From assembly GCF_004138325.1 (NCBI RefSeq), contig NZ_SBLB01000010.1, positions 1-64,000 on the forward strand: DNA of 64,000 bases, given 5' to 3'. Positions 9,107-16,748 of this stretch are shown here, in pieces (within the stretch, counting starts at the first letter, position 1; each line of letters starts with the position of its first letter). The notes under the pieces are model-generated. The model had not been told where the DNA came from, made no database searches, and was given only the letters and a program-made list of their open reading frames with translations. The DNA comes from Spirosoma sordidisoli (GTDB lineage: Bacteria > Bacteroidota > Bacteroidia > Cytophagales > Spirosomataceae). Both the position numbers and the translations under genes were made by a program.

Positions 9107-10639
9107 ATGAAACAGGTGTTACTTCTATCTATCGCACTGGCGTGTTCGGGTGCTTTCGCCCAAACGCTGACGACGGCTCAGTTGCAGGCCATTACCCAAA
9201 AGCACGTTCGGGCTTCGTTTTCTGAGCTGGATGCGCTGCTGAGTATTCCAAACAACGCCCACATCGACGGGCAGATGCAGCCGAACATCGACTGGCTCCG
9301 GCGGGCTTTCGAGCAACGCGGCTTCCAGGTGTCTACCCTGTCTACCCCCACCAATCCGCTGGTACTGGCCGAGAAAAAAGCACCCGCTACCCGTACCGCC
9401 AGCCCCGCTGGCATCCCCAAAACACTGCTGCTCTACATGCATTTCGATGGGCAACCCGTTGTGCCGAGCCAATGGCAGCAAGCCGACCCCTACCGGCCTG
9501 TGCTCAAAGAACTGGGCGAAGACGGCAGCTGGGCACCCATGGACTGGAGTAAGCTCCAGACGAACTACAACCCCGACTGGCGCATTTTCGGCCGGTCGTC
9601 GTCCGACGACAAAGGACCCATTGCCATGCTGCTGGCGGCCCTGACCGCGCTCGAGAAAGAAAAAATACCCCAGCGCTATAACCTGAAAGTGATTCTGGAC
9701 AGCGAGGAAGAAATCGGTTCTCCGCACCTGGCCAGTACCGTGCTGGCTAACAAAGAAAAACTGGCTGCCGATCTGTTGCTGGTGATGGACGGTGGGCGGC
9801 ACCTGTCTAACCTGCCAACCCTGATTTACGGCTGCCGGGGTATCACAACCGTTACGCTGACCACCTTCGGACCGCGCGGCCCGCAGCATAGCGGCCACTA
9901 TGGCAACTACGCGCCCAACCCGGCTCTCCGGCTGGTTCAGTTGCTGGCGGGTATGAAAGACGAGGACGGACGCGTAACCATTCCCGGCTATTACGACGGC
10001 ATTACGATCGACGAAAAAGCAGCTAAACTACTGGCCGCGGTACCCGACGATCCGGCGCAGATTGCAAAAACCGTGGGCATAGCCGCGCCCGACCGGGTGG
10101 GGCGTAACTACCAGGAAGCGCTGCAATACCCGTCGCTGAACATCCGGGGGCTGCAAAGTGCCTACGTAGGTAAACAGGCCGGCACGGTTATTCCGGACCG
10201 GGCCATTGCCGAGCTGGACCTGCGGCTGGTACCCGAAACCGACCCGGCCCGGCTGGTATCGCTGATTCGTACCTATATCGAAGGAAAAGGATTTCGGGTG
10301 CTGGACCATGAACCGACAGAAGCCGAACGCATGCAGTACCCGAAACTAATCCAGCTGAAAGCCAGCGGAGAAATGCTGCCGTTCCGCACCGAGATCGGTA
10401 TTCCGGAAGATGTCTGGCTAACCCGGGCTATGGTACGGGCTTTCGGACGCGAACCCGTGAAGATCCGGATGACGGGCGGGTCGGTGCCGATCGTGCCGTT
10501 TCTGCGAACGCTCAACATACCCGCCATCCACGTACCCATGGTCAACCTCGATAACAACCAGCATGCGGCCAACGAGAACCTGCGGGTTGGCAACTACGTA
10601 GAAGGCATCACGACCTGGCTGGCTATCCTGACCAACTAA
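9107..10639 (+). CDS. secreted M20-family metallopeptidase (dipeptidase-like)
   Basis: 510 aa with an N-terminal signal peptide (MKQVLLLSIALACSGAFA, cleavage near residue 19). M20 metal and catalytic residues are visible: H112 and D114 in YMHFDGQP, D168 in GRSSSDDKGP, the Glu cluster E200-E202 in LDSEEEIGSPH, and a late His in NNQHAANEN. A dimerisation-type insert lies around residues 240-390. The family cleaves dipeptides or N-acyl amino acids; this one should act in the periplasm. It precedes the histidine leader region but is probably not part of that unit, because a promoter lies between. Confidence 0.88.
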   Translation: MKQVLLLSIALACSGAFAQTLTTAQLQAITQKHVRASFSELDALLSIPNNAHIDGQMQPNIDWLRRAFEQRGFQVSTLSTPTNPLVLAEKKAPATRTASPAGIPKTLLLYMHFDGQPVVPSQWQQADPYRPVLKELGEDGSWAPMDWSKLQTNYNPDWRIFGRSSSDDKGPIAMLLAALTALEKEKIPQRYNLKVILDSEEEIGSPHLASTVLANKEKLAADLLLVMDGGRHLSNLPTLIYGCRGITTVTLTTFGPRGPQHSGHYGNYAPNPALRLVQLLAGMKDEDGRVTIPGYYDGITIDEKAAKLLAAVPDDPAQIAKTVGIAAPDRVGRNYQEALQYPSLNIRGLQSAYVGKQAGTVIPDRAIAELDLRLVPETDPARLVSLIRTYIEGKGFRVLDHEPTEAERMQYPKLIQLKASGEMLPFRTEIGIPEDVWLTRAMVRAFGREPVKIRMTGGSVPIVPFLRTLNIPAIHVPMVNLDNNQHAANENLRVGNYVEGITTWLAILTN

Positions 10640-10665
10640 TCAGCCCAGCCAAACCACGGCTGCCG

Positions 10666-10698
10666 TTTGCTTTGTGCGCCGGAAATGAAGTATATTTG
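10666..10698 (+). promoter_or_regulatory. promoter of the histidine leader/hisH operon
   Basis: TTTG at 10666-10669 and TATATTTG at 10691-10698, separated by 21 nt, fit the Bacteroidota consensus TTTG-N19-21-TAnnTTTG. The predicted transcription start falls at about 10702-10705, essentially on the ATG of the leader ORF, suggesting a leaderless leader-peptide mRNA. The -7 box would lie inside the ORF if the alternative upstream ATG (10685) were used. Confidence 0.65.
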
Positions 10699-10702
10699 CC
10701 CT

Positions 10703-10753
10703 ATGATTACCACGAAGACAGCGCGTTCGCACCATCATCACGTTCGGCCATAG
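10703..10753 (+). CDS. hisL: histidine operon leader peptide
   Basis: A 16-codon ORF encoding MITTKTARSHHHHVRP, with four consecutive His codons (10730-10741) just before a stop at 10751-10753. An in-frame ATG at 10685 would add MKYICP. It is followed by competing hairpins and a T-tailed terminator, then hisH. This is the classic arrangement in which ribosome stalling at His codons under histidine (charged tRNA-His) shortage prevents termination. The gene symbol is used by analogy with the enterobacterial leader; the sequence is too short for homology. Confidence 0.8.
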   Translation: MITTKTARSHHHHVRP

Positions 10754-10853
10754 CCGCAGAACGGGGTGCTACTGTTTTTGTGATTTGTTTTGACTGATTG
10801 TTCATACAGATACACACAAAGCCCGGTTCTGATCCAAGAACCGGGCTTTTTTT
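10741..10853 (+). promoter_or_regulatory. histidine attenuator (1:2, 2:3 and terminator 3:4 structures)
   Basis: Three mutually exclusive pairings can be drawn. Region 1 (10741-10748, directly after the His codons) pairs with region 2 (10753-10763: GCC and GAACG, with a bulge). Region 2 (AGAACGGGG, 10758-10766) can instead pair with region 3, the left terminator arm (CCCGGTTCT, 10822-10830), leaving one G-G mismatch. Region 3 pairs with region 4 as a 13-bp terminator stem (10818-10830 / 10837-10849) followed by T residues to 10853. A ribosome stalled on the His codons would mask region 1 and favour antitermination. Confidence 0.78.
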
Positions 10854-10923
10854 AATGGATAATGAATAATTAATAATGAGGTACCAGCTGTTTATTATCC
10901 ATTGTTCATTGCCAGGAGTTGCC

Positions 10924-11511
10924 ATGAAAACTGTTATCATAAAATACAACGCCGGCAATGTGCAGTCGGTCATGTTTGCGCTCGATCGGTTGGGCGCGCC
11001 TTACCTGCTGACTGATGACGAGGCTGAGATTCGATCGGCCGACAAGGTTATCTTTCCGGGCGTGGGCGAGGCCAGTACTGCCATGGCTTACCTGCGACAG
11101 CGGGGCCTCGACCAGCTGATTCCGTCGTTGAAACAGCCCGTGCTGGGTACCTGTGTGGGTATGCAGCTCATGTGCCGTTACTCCGAAGAGAATAACACGA
11201 CCTGCATGGGCATTTTCGATATCGACGTGCGCCGTTTTCCGGCCGAACCCGGCTTTAAAGTGCCGCATACGGGCTGGAATAACATTCACTCGATGCGCGG
11301 CCCACTCACGAACGGTCTGGCCGACAACGCCTATGTCTACTTCGTGCATAGCTATGCGGCCGATGTATGCGCCGAAACAACGGCCGTCTGCGACTACGTT
11401 CGTCCGTTCAGTGCCATGCTGCATCGCGATAACTTTTACGCGGCCCAGTTCCATGCCGAAATCAGTGGCGACGTTGGGCAGCGGATCCTGGAGAACTTTC
11501 TCAGGTTATAG
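10924..11511 (+). CDS. hisH: imidazole glycerol phosphate synthase, glutaminase subunit HisH
   Basis: 195 aa from the ATG at 10924 (the frame is open 16 codons upstream, but MKTVIIKYNAGNVQSV is the standard start). Class I glutamine amidotransferase: nucleophile in LGTCVGMQLMC, His and Glu of the triad in AAQFHAEIS (usually FHPEKS), and FPGVGEAS oxyanion-region residues. It makes ammonia for HisF, which closes the imidazole ring in histidine synthesis. First structural gene after the His attenuator; hisF is three genes further on in the same direction. Confidence 0.95.
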   Translation: MKTVIIKYNAGNVQSVMFALDRLGAPYLLTDDEAEIRSADKVIFPGVGEASTAMAYLRQRGLDQLIPSLKQPVLGTCVGMQLMCRYSEENNTTCMGIFDIDVRRFPAEPGFKVPHTGWNNIHSMRGPLTNGLADNAYVYFVHSYAADVCAETTAVCDYVRPFSAMLHRDNFYAAQFHAEISGDVGQRILENFLRL

Positions 11512-11541
11512 AAGAAAGAAAAAAGATAGTAGAAGAAAGAT
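11511..11541 (+). repeat. left inverted repeat of the four-helix-bundle cassette
   Basis: A purine-rich GAAGAAAGA... sequence beginning at the last base of the hisH stop. It is ~80% identical to the reverse complement of 12004-12035, with an exact 11-nt core (AGAAGAAAGAT). Together the two arms bracket the four-helix-bundle gene. Confidence 0.6.
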
Positions 11542-11587
11542 GTTCTTTTTCCGCTCTTTTTATGTCTTATTCTTTTTATCTAAAACC

Positions 11588-12043
11588 ATGGAAGCACACA
11601 ACTTCAGAGAACTAAACGTTTGGCAGTTAGCCCGCGGACTCGTAAAAGATATTTATGGTCTCACGGCTCGTTTTTCCGCCAGTGAGCGGTTTGGGTTGAC
11701 GTCACAGCTAAGACGCGCTACAGTGTCGGTACCATCCAATATTGCCGAAGGTTCCGGACGATCTGATAAAGATTTTGTTCGGTTTTTGGCGATAAGTTTA
11801 TCCTCGGCTTACGAAGTGGAAACGCAACTTATTTTGGCTTGTGATCTTCAGTTCGTTCATCAGGCAGAGGTAGAAAAACTCATCGCCAATGTTCAGGAGA
11901 TACAACGAATGATTTACGGTTTGCAAAGAAAGCTGACAAGAGGCTTTTTACATTCACTCTGGCTACCGCTGCCAATTCTAAGCCGAACATTCGGTCGATA
12001 TGGTATCTTTCTTCTTACGTCCTTCTTCTTTCCTCCAAATTGA
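11588..12043 (+). CDS. four-helix-bundle protein (23S rRNA intervening-sequence/S23 type)
   Basis: 151 aa. The body matches the TIGR02436 four-helix-bundle family: NFRELNVWQLARGLVKDIYGLT, then FGLTSQLRRATVSVPSNIAEGSGR, and FLAISLSSAYEVETQLILACDL. Family members normally end near residue 120; here ~30 extra residues (from RGFLHSLW on) read through the flanking repeat DNA and look incidental. Relatives are encoded inside 23S rRNA intervening sequences of some bacteria and as free-standing genes; function is unknown. The stop TGA overlaps the hisA ATG as TGATG, so translation may be coupled. It interrupts hisH-hisA and looks like an inserted cassette. Confidence 0.83.
   Translation: MEAHNFRELNVWQLARGLVKDIYGLTARFSASERFGLTSQLRRATVSVPSNIAEGSGRSDKDFVRFLAISLSSAYEVETQLILACDLQFVHQAEVEKLIANVQEIQRMIYGLQRKLTRGFLHSLWLPLPILSRTFGRYGIFLLTSFFFPPN
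12004..12035 (-). repeat. right inverted repeat of the four-helix-bundle cassette
   Basis: Pyrimidine-rich TATCTTTCTTCTTACG... The reverse complement aligns with 11511-11541 with a few mismatches and one shifted base. It ends 7 bp before the hisA ATG. Confidence 0.6.
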
Positions 12044-12765
12044 TGTATATCATTCCCGCAATTGACCTCATTGATGGTAAAGCCGTTCGGCTCACCCAGG
12101 GCGATTATCGCCAGAAGAAAGAATACAACGCCCGTCCGCTGGAGGTGGCCCAGCAGTTCGAAGATGCCGGCCTGACGCGCCTGCACCTGGTAGACCTCGA
12201 CGGAGCCCGCGAAAAACGGGTTATCAACTGGAAAGTACTGGAACAGATTGCGGCCAAAACCCGGCTCCACATTGATTTTGGCGGGGGCGTACAGTCGGAC
12301 GACGACTTGCGGGTGGCGTTTGAGTGCGGGGCCAAACAGGTAACGGGCGGTAGCATTGCCGTAAAGCAGCCCGACGTGTTCGAGCGCTGGCTGAGCCGCT
12401 TCGGCGCCGACAAAATCATTCTGGGGGCCGATGCCAAACACGAGAAAATAGCCGTTAGTGGCTGGGAAGAAGGTACCGAGCTTTGGGTCTATGATTTTGT
12501 GGATAACTATGTGGATAAAGGGGTTAAGTATGTGATTAGCACCGATGTATCGAAAGACGGGTTATTGCAGGGACCATCGTTCGATCTATACCGAAACCTG
12601 CAGGACCGGGCACCGGATCTGAACATCATTGCCAGCGGGGGCGTCAGCAACATGCAGGACATCGAGACGCTGGCTGATATGAACCTGTTTGGCGTCATCG
12701 TTGGCAAAGCGATCTACGAAGGGCGGGTTACGCTGAAAGAGCTAATGCTGTTCAGCGGCCTTTAA
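12043..12765 (+). CDS. hisA: ProFAR isomerase HisA
   Basis: 240 aa from the ATG at 12043. A (beta/alpha)8 barrel isomerase: IPAIDLIDGKAVRLTQGDY with the catalytic Asp8 region, HLVDLDGARE, DFGGGVQSD and IIASGGVSN plus GVIVGKAIYEG phosphate-binding loops. Converts ProFAR to PRFAR, the substrate of HisH-HisF. The start overlaps the stop of the inserted four-helix-bundle gene. A TTG one codon upstream is an unlikely start. Confidence 0.95.
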   Translation: MYIIPAIDLIDGKAVRLTQGDYRQKKEYNARPLEVAQQFEDAGLTRLHLVDLDGAREKRVINWKVLEQIAAKTRLHIDFGGGVQSDDDLRVAFECGAKQVTGGSIAVKQPDVFERWLSRFGADKIILGADAKHEKIAVSGWEEGTELWVYDFVDNYVDKGVKYVISTDVSKDGLLQGPSFDLYRNLQDRAPDLNIIASGGVSNMQDIETLADMNLFGVIVGKAIYEGRVTLKELMLFSGL

Positions 12766-12776
12766 ACGTACGGAGT

Positions 12777-13487
12777 ATGCGCCAGGTCATACGTATAAGC
12801 TTACTCCTTCTTATCGGCCAGACGGGTTGGGCCGGGGGCGTTGTCGATGATTCTGTCAAGGCCTCGGCCCGGTTTGAGCATTTAGCCCAACAAGTGGGAT
12901 TACGCGATTTGAGGTTGAAACCGGCCGAGTATCAGGTGCGTATCTGGATAAACGAATCGCTCACGTACGGCGATGCGGACGAGCTTTATGTCATCGATAA
13001 GAAGGAGACGGGCTTGTTTTTGTCACACTATGCTTTACAGTGGCACCAGAATACGATCAAAAAAGCCCGTCGGCTTGTCCATAAGCAGGTTGCAGATACC
13101 CTTGTCTGGCAGCAGTTGTTGGCCGATGACCTGCTGACTCTACCCGATCAATCGCTTCTGAAAGACAACATCAATCCTAAACCAAACCCACGCGACACCA
13201 CGGTGAGGGTAAGTGTACACTCAGACAGTGGCGTTACCATCAGGGCGAAAAAAACAGAACCACGGGCTATCATGAGCGACGGGGTTAACTATCGGTTCGA
13301 CATCATATCGGCCAATATCCGAAGGAGTTATACCTACCACTGTCCGGTCGGTTACGCCGGTGTTACGCCACGGGTAGTAGAGTTACAGAAAGTGGTTTCG
13401 CTGCTGAAGCGAATCTTTACCCTTTTTGATACGCCAACGTCGTCTCTTTGTGCTGTCGATATACCTCAAATCCGGGTTACTGTATGA
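12777..13487 (+). CDS. secreted protein of unknown function
   Basis: 236 aa with a signal peptide (MRQVIRISLLLLIGQTGWAG). The mature part is mixed alpha/beta with no motif I recognise; RIWINESLTYGDADELYVI and YRFDIISANIRRSYTYHCP stand out, and Cys occur only in the C-terminal third (possible disulphide). It lies 11 bp after hisA, and its stop overlaps the next gene as ATGA, so it is embedded in the histidine operon although it has no obvious role in histidine synthesis. Confidence 0.7.
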   Translation: MRQVIRISLLLLIGQTGWAGGVVDDSVKASARFEHLAQQVGLRDLRLKPAEYQVRIWINESLTYGDADELYVIDKKETGLFLSHYALQWHQNTIKKARRLVHKQVADTLVWQQLLADDLLTLPDQSLLKDNINPKPNPRDTTVRVSVHSDSGVTIRAKKTEPRAIMSDGVNYRFDIISANIRRSYTYHCPVGYAGVTPRVVELQKVVSLLKRIFTLFDTPTSSLCAVDIPQIRVTV

Positions 13488-13906
13488 TAACTGACTACAC
13501 CATCAGCACCGACAAAAGCCAGCTGAACGTTCCGCTGATCCGGGAGTTTCTGAGCCAGCAGTCGTACTGGGCTAAAAACATACCGCTCGACATCGTGGAG
13601 CGGTCCATCGCCAATTCGTTGTGTTTCGGCGTTTACCAGCATGGGCAGCAGGTCGGTTTTGCTCGGGTAATTACCGATCAGGCTACGTTTGCTTACCTCT
13701 CTGACGTGTTTATTCTGCCCGAACACCGGGGCAAAGGGTTGTCGAAATGGCTCATTCAGACTATATCGGACTGGCCCGAACTGCAGGGCCTGCGCCGGTG
13801 GATGCTCGCTACCCGCGATGCGCACTCGCTTTACGAACAATTTGGCTTCAGAGCGATCGACAACCCCGACTTCTTTATGCAGCGCAAGCTGATCGAAACG
13901 TACTGA
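13484..13906 (+). CDS. GNAT-family N-acetyltransferase
   Basis: 140 aa from the ATG at 13484, overlapping the preceding stop by 4 nt. The acetyl-CoA-binding motif A is visible as LSDVFILPEHRGKGLSKWLI (R/Q-x-x-G-x-G/A = EHRGKG), with RWMLATRDAHSLYEQFGF as motif B. Substrate unknown; small proteins of this type acetylate amines or protein N-termini. Embedded in the histidine operon between hisA and hisF, only 3 bp before hisF. Confidence 0.86.
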   Translation: MITDYTISTDKSQLNVPLIREFLSQQSYWAKNIPLDIVERSIANSLCFGVYQHGQQVGFARVITDQATFAYLSDVFILPEHRGKGLSKWLIQTISDWPELQGLRRWMLATRDAHSLYEQFGFRAIDNPDFFMQRKLIETY

Positions 13907-13909
13907 CAC

Positions 13910-14707
13910 ATGCTGACCAAACGCATTATTCCCTGCCTCGACATCAAAGACGGGCGCACCGTTAAAGGAACCAACTTCGTTAACCTCCGCGACGCCGGCG
14001 ATCCGGTAGCTTTGGCGGCCGTATATGCCGAGCAGGGCGCCGACGAACTGGTTTTTCTGGATATCACCGCCACCGTAGATGGCCGCAAGACACTGATCGA
14101 TCTGGTTCGGAACGTGGCGCATACCATCAATATTCCCTTTACGGTGGGGGGGGGTATTTCGTCAGTTGCCGACGTATCGGCTCTGCTCAACGCCGGAGCC
14201 GACAAAATTTCGATCAACTCGTCGGCCGTCCGGAACCCGGCCCTGGTCGATGAACTGGCGCTGGAGTTCGGAAGCCAGTGTATCGTTGTCGCCATCGACA
14301 CCCGCTGGATCGAGGTCGCTGAAGGGCCCGCTACCGGCGGATCCGGCTCACCGTCCTACGACCACGTCGTACACACCCACGGCGGGCGCAAGCCTACCGA
14401 GCTGCGCACCCTGGCCTGGGCCAGAGAAGTAGAGGAGCGGGGAGCGGGCGAAATCCTGCTTACGTCCATGGATACCGATGGAACCAAAGCCGGTTTCGCG
14501 CTCGAGCTGACGGCGCAGATTTCGGGCGCGGCCAATATTCCGGTTATTGCCTCGGGTGGGGCCGGTACTATGGACCACTTTGTCGATGTCTTTACCAGGG
14601 GCAAAGCCGATGCCGGCCTGGCAGCCAGTATTTTTCACTTCAAAGAAATCGAGATTCCGGCTCTCAAAACCTACCTGCGCGCCAACGGAATCGAGATGAG
14701 GTTGTAA
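13910..14707 (+). CDS. hisF: imidazole glycerol phosphate synthase, cyclase subunit HisF
   Basis: 265 aa (beta/alpha)8 barrel. Starts MLTKRIIPCLDIKDGRTVKG with the catalytic Asp in CLDIKDG, FLDITATVDGR, FTVGGGISSV, LTSMDTDGTKAGFALEL (second catalytic Asp) and VIASGGAGTMDHF. Forms the synthase with HisH, producing imidazole glycerol phosphate and AICAR. Last histidine gene in the window; hisI/hisE and hisGDCB are not seen here. Ends 26 bp before a convergent outer-membrane protein gene. Confidence 0.96.
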   Translation: MLTKRIIPCLDIKDGRTVKGTNFVNLRDAGDPVALAAVYAEQGADELVFLDITATVDGRKTLIDLVRNVAHTINIPFTVGGGISSVADVSALLNAGADKISINSSAVRNPALVDELALEFGSQCIVVAIDTRWIEVAEGPATGGSGSPSYDHVVHTHGGRKPTELRTLAWAREVEERGAGEILLTSMDTDGTKAGFALELTAQISGAANIPVIASGGAGTMDHFVDVFTRGKADAGLAASIFHFKEIEIPALKTYLRANGIEMRL

Positions 14708-14733
14708 AACCCGGGTTGCGAATCAAGGCCGGT

Positions 14734-15636
14734 TTAGAACTTAAAGCCCAGATCGAGCGAAACGACCCGGTTTTTGGACGTAAGCTGACTACCCCGTGCT
14801 ACGTCGAACAAACCACGCTGGTAGCTGACGCCCAGGTTGAACGCGTTGGTATCGTTGATTTTATACTGGACCCCGGTGCCGAGCAGCAGCTCAACATCAC
14901 CGAAGCCGTACTGCCGCCGGTCGCCACCGCTTTCGGCCTGGTATAAGCCGTTGCGTTCGGTTTGCAGGGCGCGTTCGGCTACTTTCAGACTCAGCAGCCC
15001 GCCCGTCTGTACGTACAGCCGGATACGGGGTGCAATGTTGTTGGCGAACATTTTTACCGATACCGGCACCTGCAGATACTGGAGGTTATAGAGAGACTCT
15101 TTATAAGGCGCGCCCGGTGTAAAGCGAGACTCGCCGAAAGACCCCGGCATCTGAAAGCCAGACCGTTTGATGGTATACCACAAGCCACTGCTGAACGCGT
15201 AGCGGTCCTTGAAGAAAAAATAATCGAGAGAAGGGCCAACGCTCATCCGGGCGCCAATGCCATTATCGAGAAAGCCGGCATAGCTGCCCTGCCCTTCGGC
15301 CGTGTTCAGATTGAGCGAGGGCGCAAACCGGATGCTCATCTCGATCAGTTTGTTGGGCCGGGCATAATCGGGGCCGGTGCCGTCGTACTCGGCCGACTGC
15401 TGCTGCTTCCGTTTCCGGCGTCGGCGACGTTCTTCGTCATAGGCTTCTTCGTTATCTGACCGGCCGCGCTGCGTACGCTCATCATACTGATCGCCGAGAA
15501 TCTTGCGGAATCGCTTGTCCGATTCTTTCGAGAAACTGTCTCGGGGACGGGTAATGTTCTGGCGCGATACGGACTGACCGAAGGCGGTAGCTACCAGCAG
15601 CGTCAAAATCAGGCTGATCCCTGCAACTTTTTTCAT
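14734..15636 (-). CDS. outer-membrane beta-barrel protein (PorT-like)
   Basis: 300 aa from the ATG at 15636 (MKKVAGISLILTLLVATAFGQ is a clear signal peptide; the upstream open frame is dropped). A very basic, Arg-rich linker (EERRRRRRKRKQQQ, residues ~65-80) follows, then ~210 residues of alternating beta strands (MSIRFAPSLNLN, GARMSVGPSLDYFF, RYAFSSGLWYTIKRSGFQMP, QYLQVPVSVKMFA) ending in an aromatic residue (VSLDLGFKF), as outer-membrane barrels do. Such PorT/OMP_b-brl_2 proteins are common in Bacteroidota; the role is unknown. Divergent from the GldB gene across 39 bp. Confidence 0.8.
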   Translation of the reverse strand: MKKVAGISLILTLLVATAFGQSVSRQNITRPRDSFSKESDKRFRKILGDQYDERTQRGRSDNEEAYDEERRRRRKRKQQQSAEYDGTGPDYARPNKLIEMSIRFAPSLNLNTAEGQGSYAGFLDNGIGARMSVGPSLDYFFFKDRYAFSSGLWYTIKRSGFQMPGSFGESRFTPGAPYKESLYNLQYLQVPVSVKMFANNIAPRIRLYVQTGGLLSLKVAERALQTERNGLYQAESGGDRRQYGFGDVELLLGTGVQYKINDTNAFNLGVSYQRGLFDVARGSQLTSKNRVVSLDLGFKF

Positions 15637-15675
15637 AATTTTGCACGTTTTCAATAAAGAAAACAAACGATTTTG

Positions 15676-16650
15676 ATGCGATACTGGGCAGCCCTCATCG
15701 GGCTTTTTTGTTTGGTTTATCTGACTTCGTGTACTAAAAACGAAGAAGTTACGCTAGTTCGGCTCGACCGGCAATTGTTTTCCAGTCCGTTGCCCGATAG
15801 TATCCGGGCTTTTCTGAATCGCAACCCGGCGGTGGCTCAATTGTACTTTAACGCGAATGAGACCACAACTGATACAGCGTTGGTCCGCGAATTGAGCAAC
15901 CGGATCGCCAACCCCGCCCTGAACGAACTCAATAAGCAGGTTCAGCAGGAGTTCGGCGACATGACCGACCTGCAAAACCAGCTGGCCGAAGCTTTCACGA
16001 ATATACGTAAAGACTTTCCCGATTTCCGGAACCCCAAAGTGGTTACCCTCGTAACCGGCTTCATGGGACCCGACCTGGTCGTTACCGATAGCCTGATCGT
16101 GATCGGGATCGACTACTTCGCGGGGCCAACCGCAACCTATCGGCCCCAGGGTCCACAATTTCCGGCCTACATTTTACGACGTTACCAGAAAGACTATATC
16201 GTACCGGCCATCGTCTTTGCCATTTCTGACAAATACAATGCTACAAACCGGGCCGACCAGACCATGCTGGCCGATATGGTATACTATGGCAAAGGGTACG
16301 TATTCACCAAAACCATGCTGCCCGACGTGGCCGATAGTCTGGTCATCGGCTATTCTGACAAACAACTGACCGAAACGTTTAATGCGCAGGATATCGTCTG
16401 GGGACATTTTATCGATAATCAACTGCTTTACCAGACTAATCCGGCCATAAAACAGCGATATTTGAACGAACGGCCCTTTACAGCCGAAATCGGGCAGGGC
16501 TGCCCGGGGGCGATTGGGCGCTGGCTGGGCTGGCGCATCGTAGGACAGTATCACGATGAACACAGTAGCGTTGGCATTGCCGAACTGATGCGCAACGCCG
16601 ATGCCCGCCAGCTGTTTGAACAGTCTGGCTATAAAGGTCAAAAAGAATAA
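15676..16650 (+). CDS. gldB: GldB-family gliding motility lipoprotein
   Basis: 324 aa from the ATG at 15676. Signal ends in a lipobox, LTSCTKN. The middle matches GldB/DUF2268-like sequence: FPDFRNPKVVTLVTGFMGPDLVVTDSLIVIGIDYFAG, YILRRYQKDYIVPAIVFAI, GKGYVFTKTMLPDVADSLVIGYS and the WGHFIDNQLLY / GRWLGWRIVGQY C-terminal pattern. GldB was named for Flavobacterium gliding; homologues occur in many non-gliding Bacteroidota. A TAATTTTG box at 15636-15643 is a possible -7 promoter element. Confidence 0.8.
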   Translation: MRYWAALIGLFCLVYLTSCTKNEEVTLVRLDRQLFSSPLPDSIRAFLNRNPAVAQLYFNANETTTDTALVRELSNRIANPALNELNKQVQQEFGDMTDLQNQLAEAFTNIRKDFPDFRNPKVVTLVTGFMGPDLVVTDSLIVIGIDYFAGPTATYRPQGPQFPAYILRRYQKDYIVPAIVFAISDKYNATNRADQTMLADMVYYGKGYVFTKTMLPDVADSLVIGYSDKQLTETFNAQDIVWGHFIDNQLLYQTNPAIKQRYLNERPFTAEIGQGCPGAIGRWLGWRIVGQYHDEHSSVGIAELMRNADARQLFEQSGYKGQKE

Positions 16651-16748
16651 TCGGCTGGCGGTTTAGGGGAGCAGGCGGCTGGCATACCGACAACCAATCG
16701 GGCTGTCTGCCGAATTTCATAAACCGAAGACCGTAAACCGTTTTTATA

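Noticed and set aside
10685..10753. Leader peptide starting at the upstream in-frame ATG (MKYICP...)
   Set aside because: Would place the TATATTTG promoter element inside the ORF; the ATG at 10703 fits the predicted transcription start better, though the longer form is not excluded.
13466..14301. Minus-strand ORFs opposite the GNAT gene and hisF
   Set aside because: Antisense shadows of well-identified genes.
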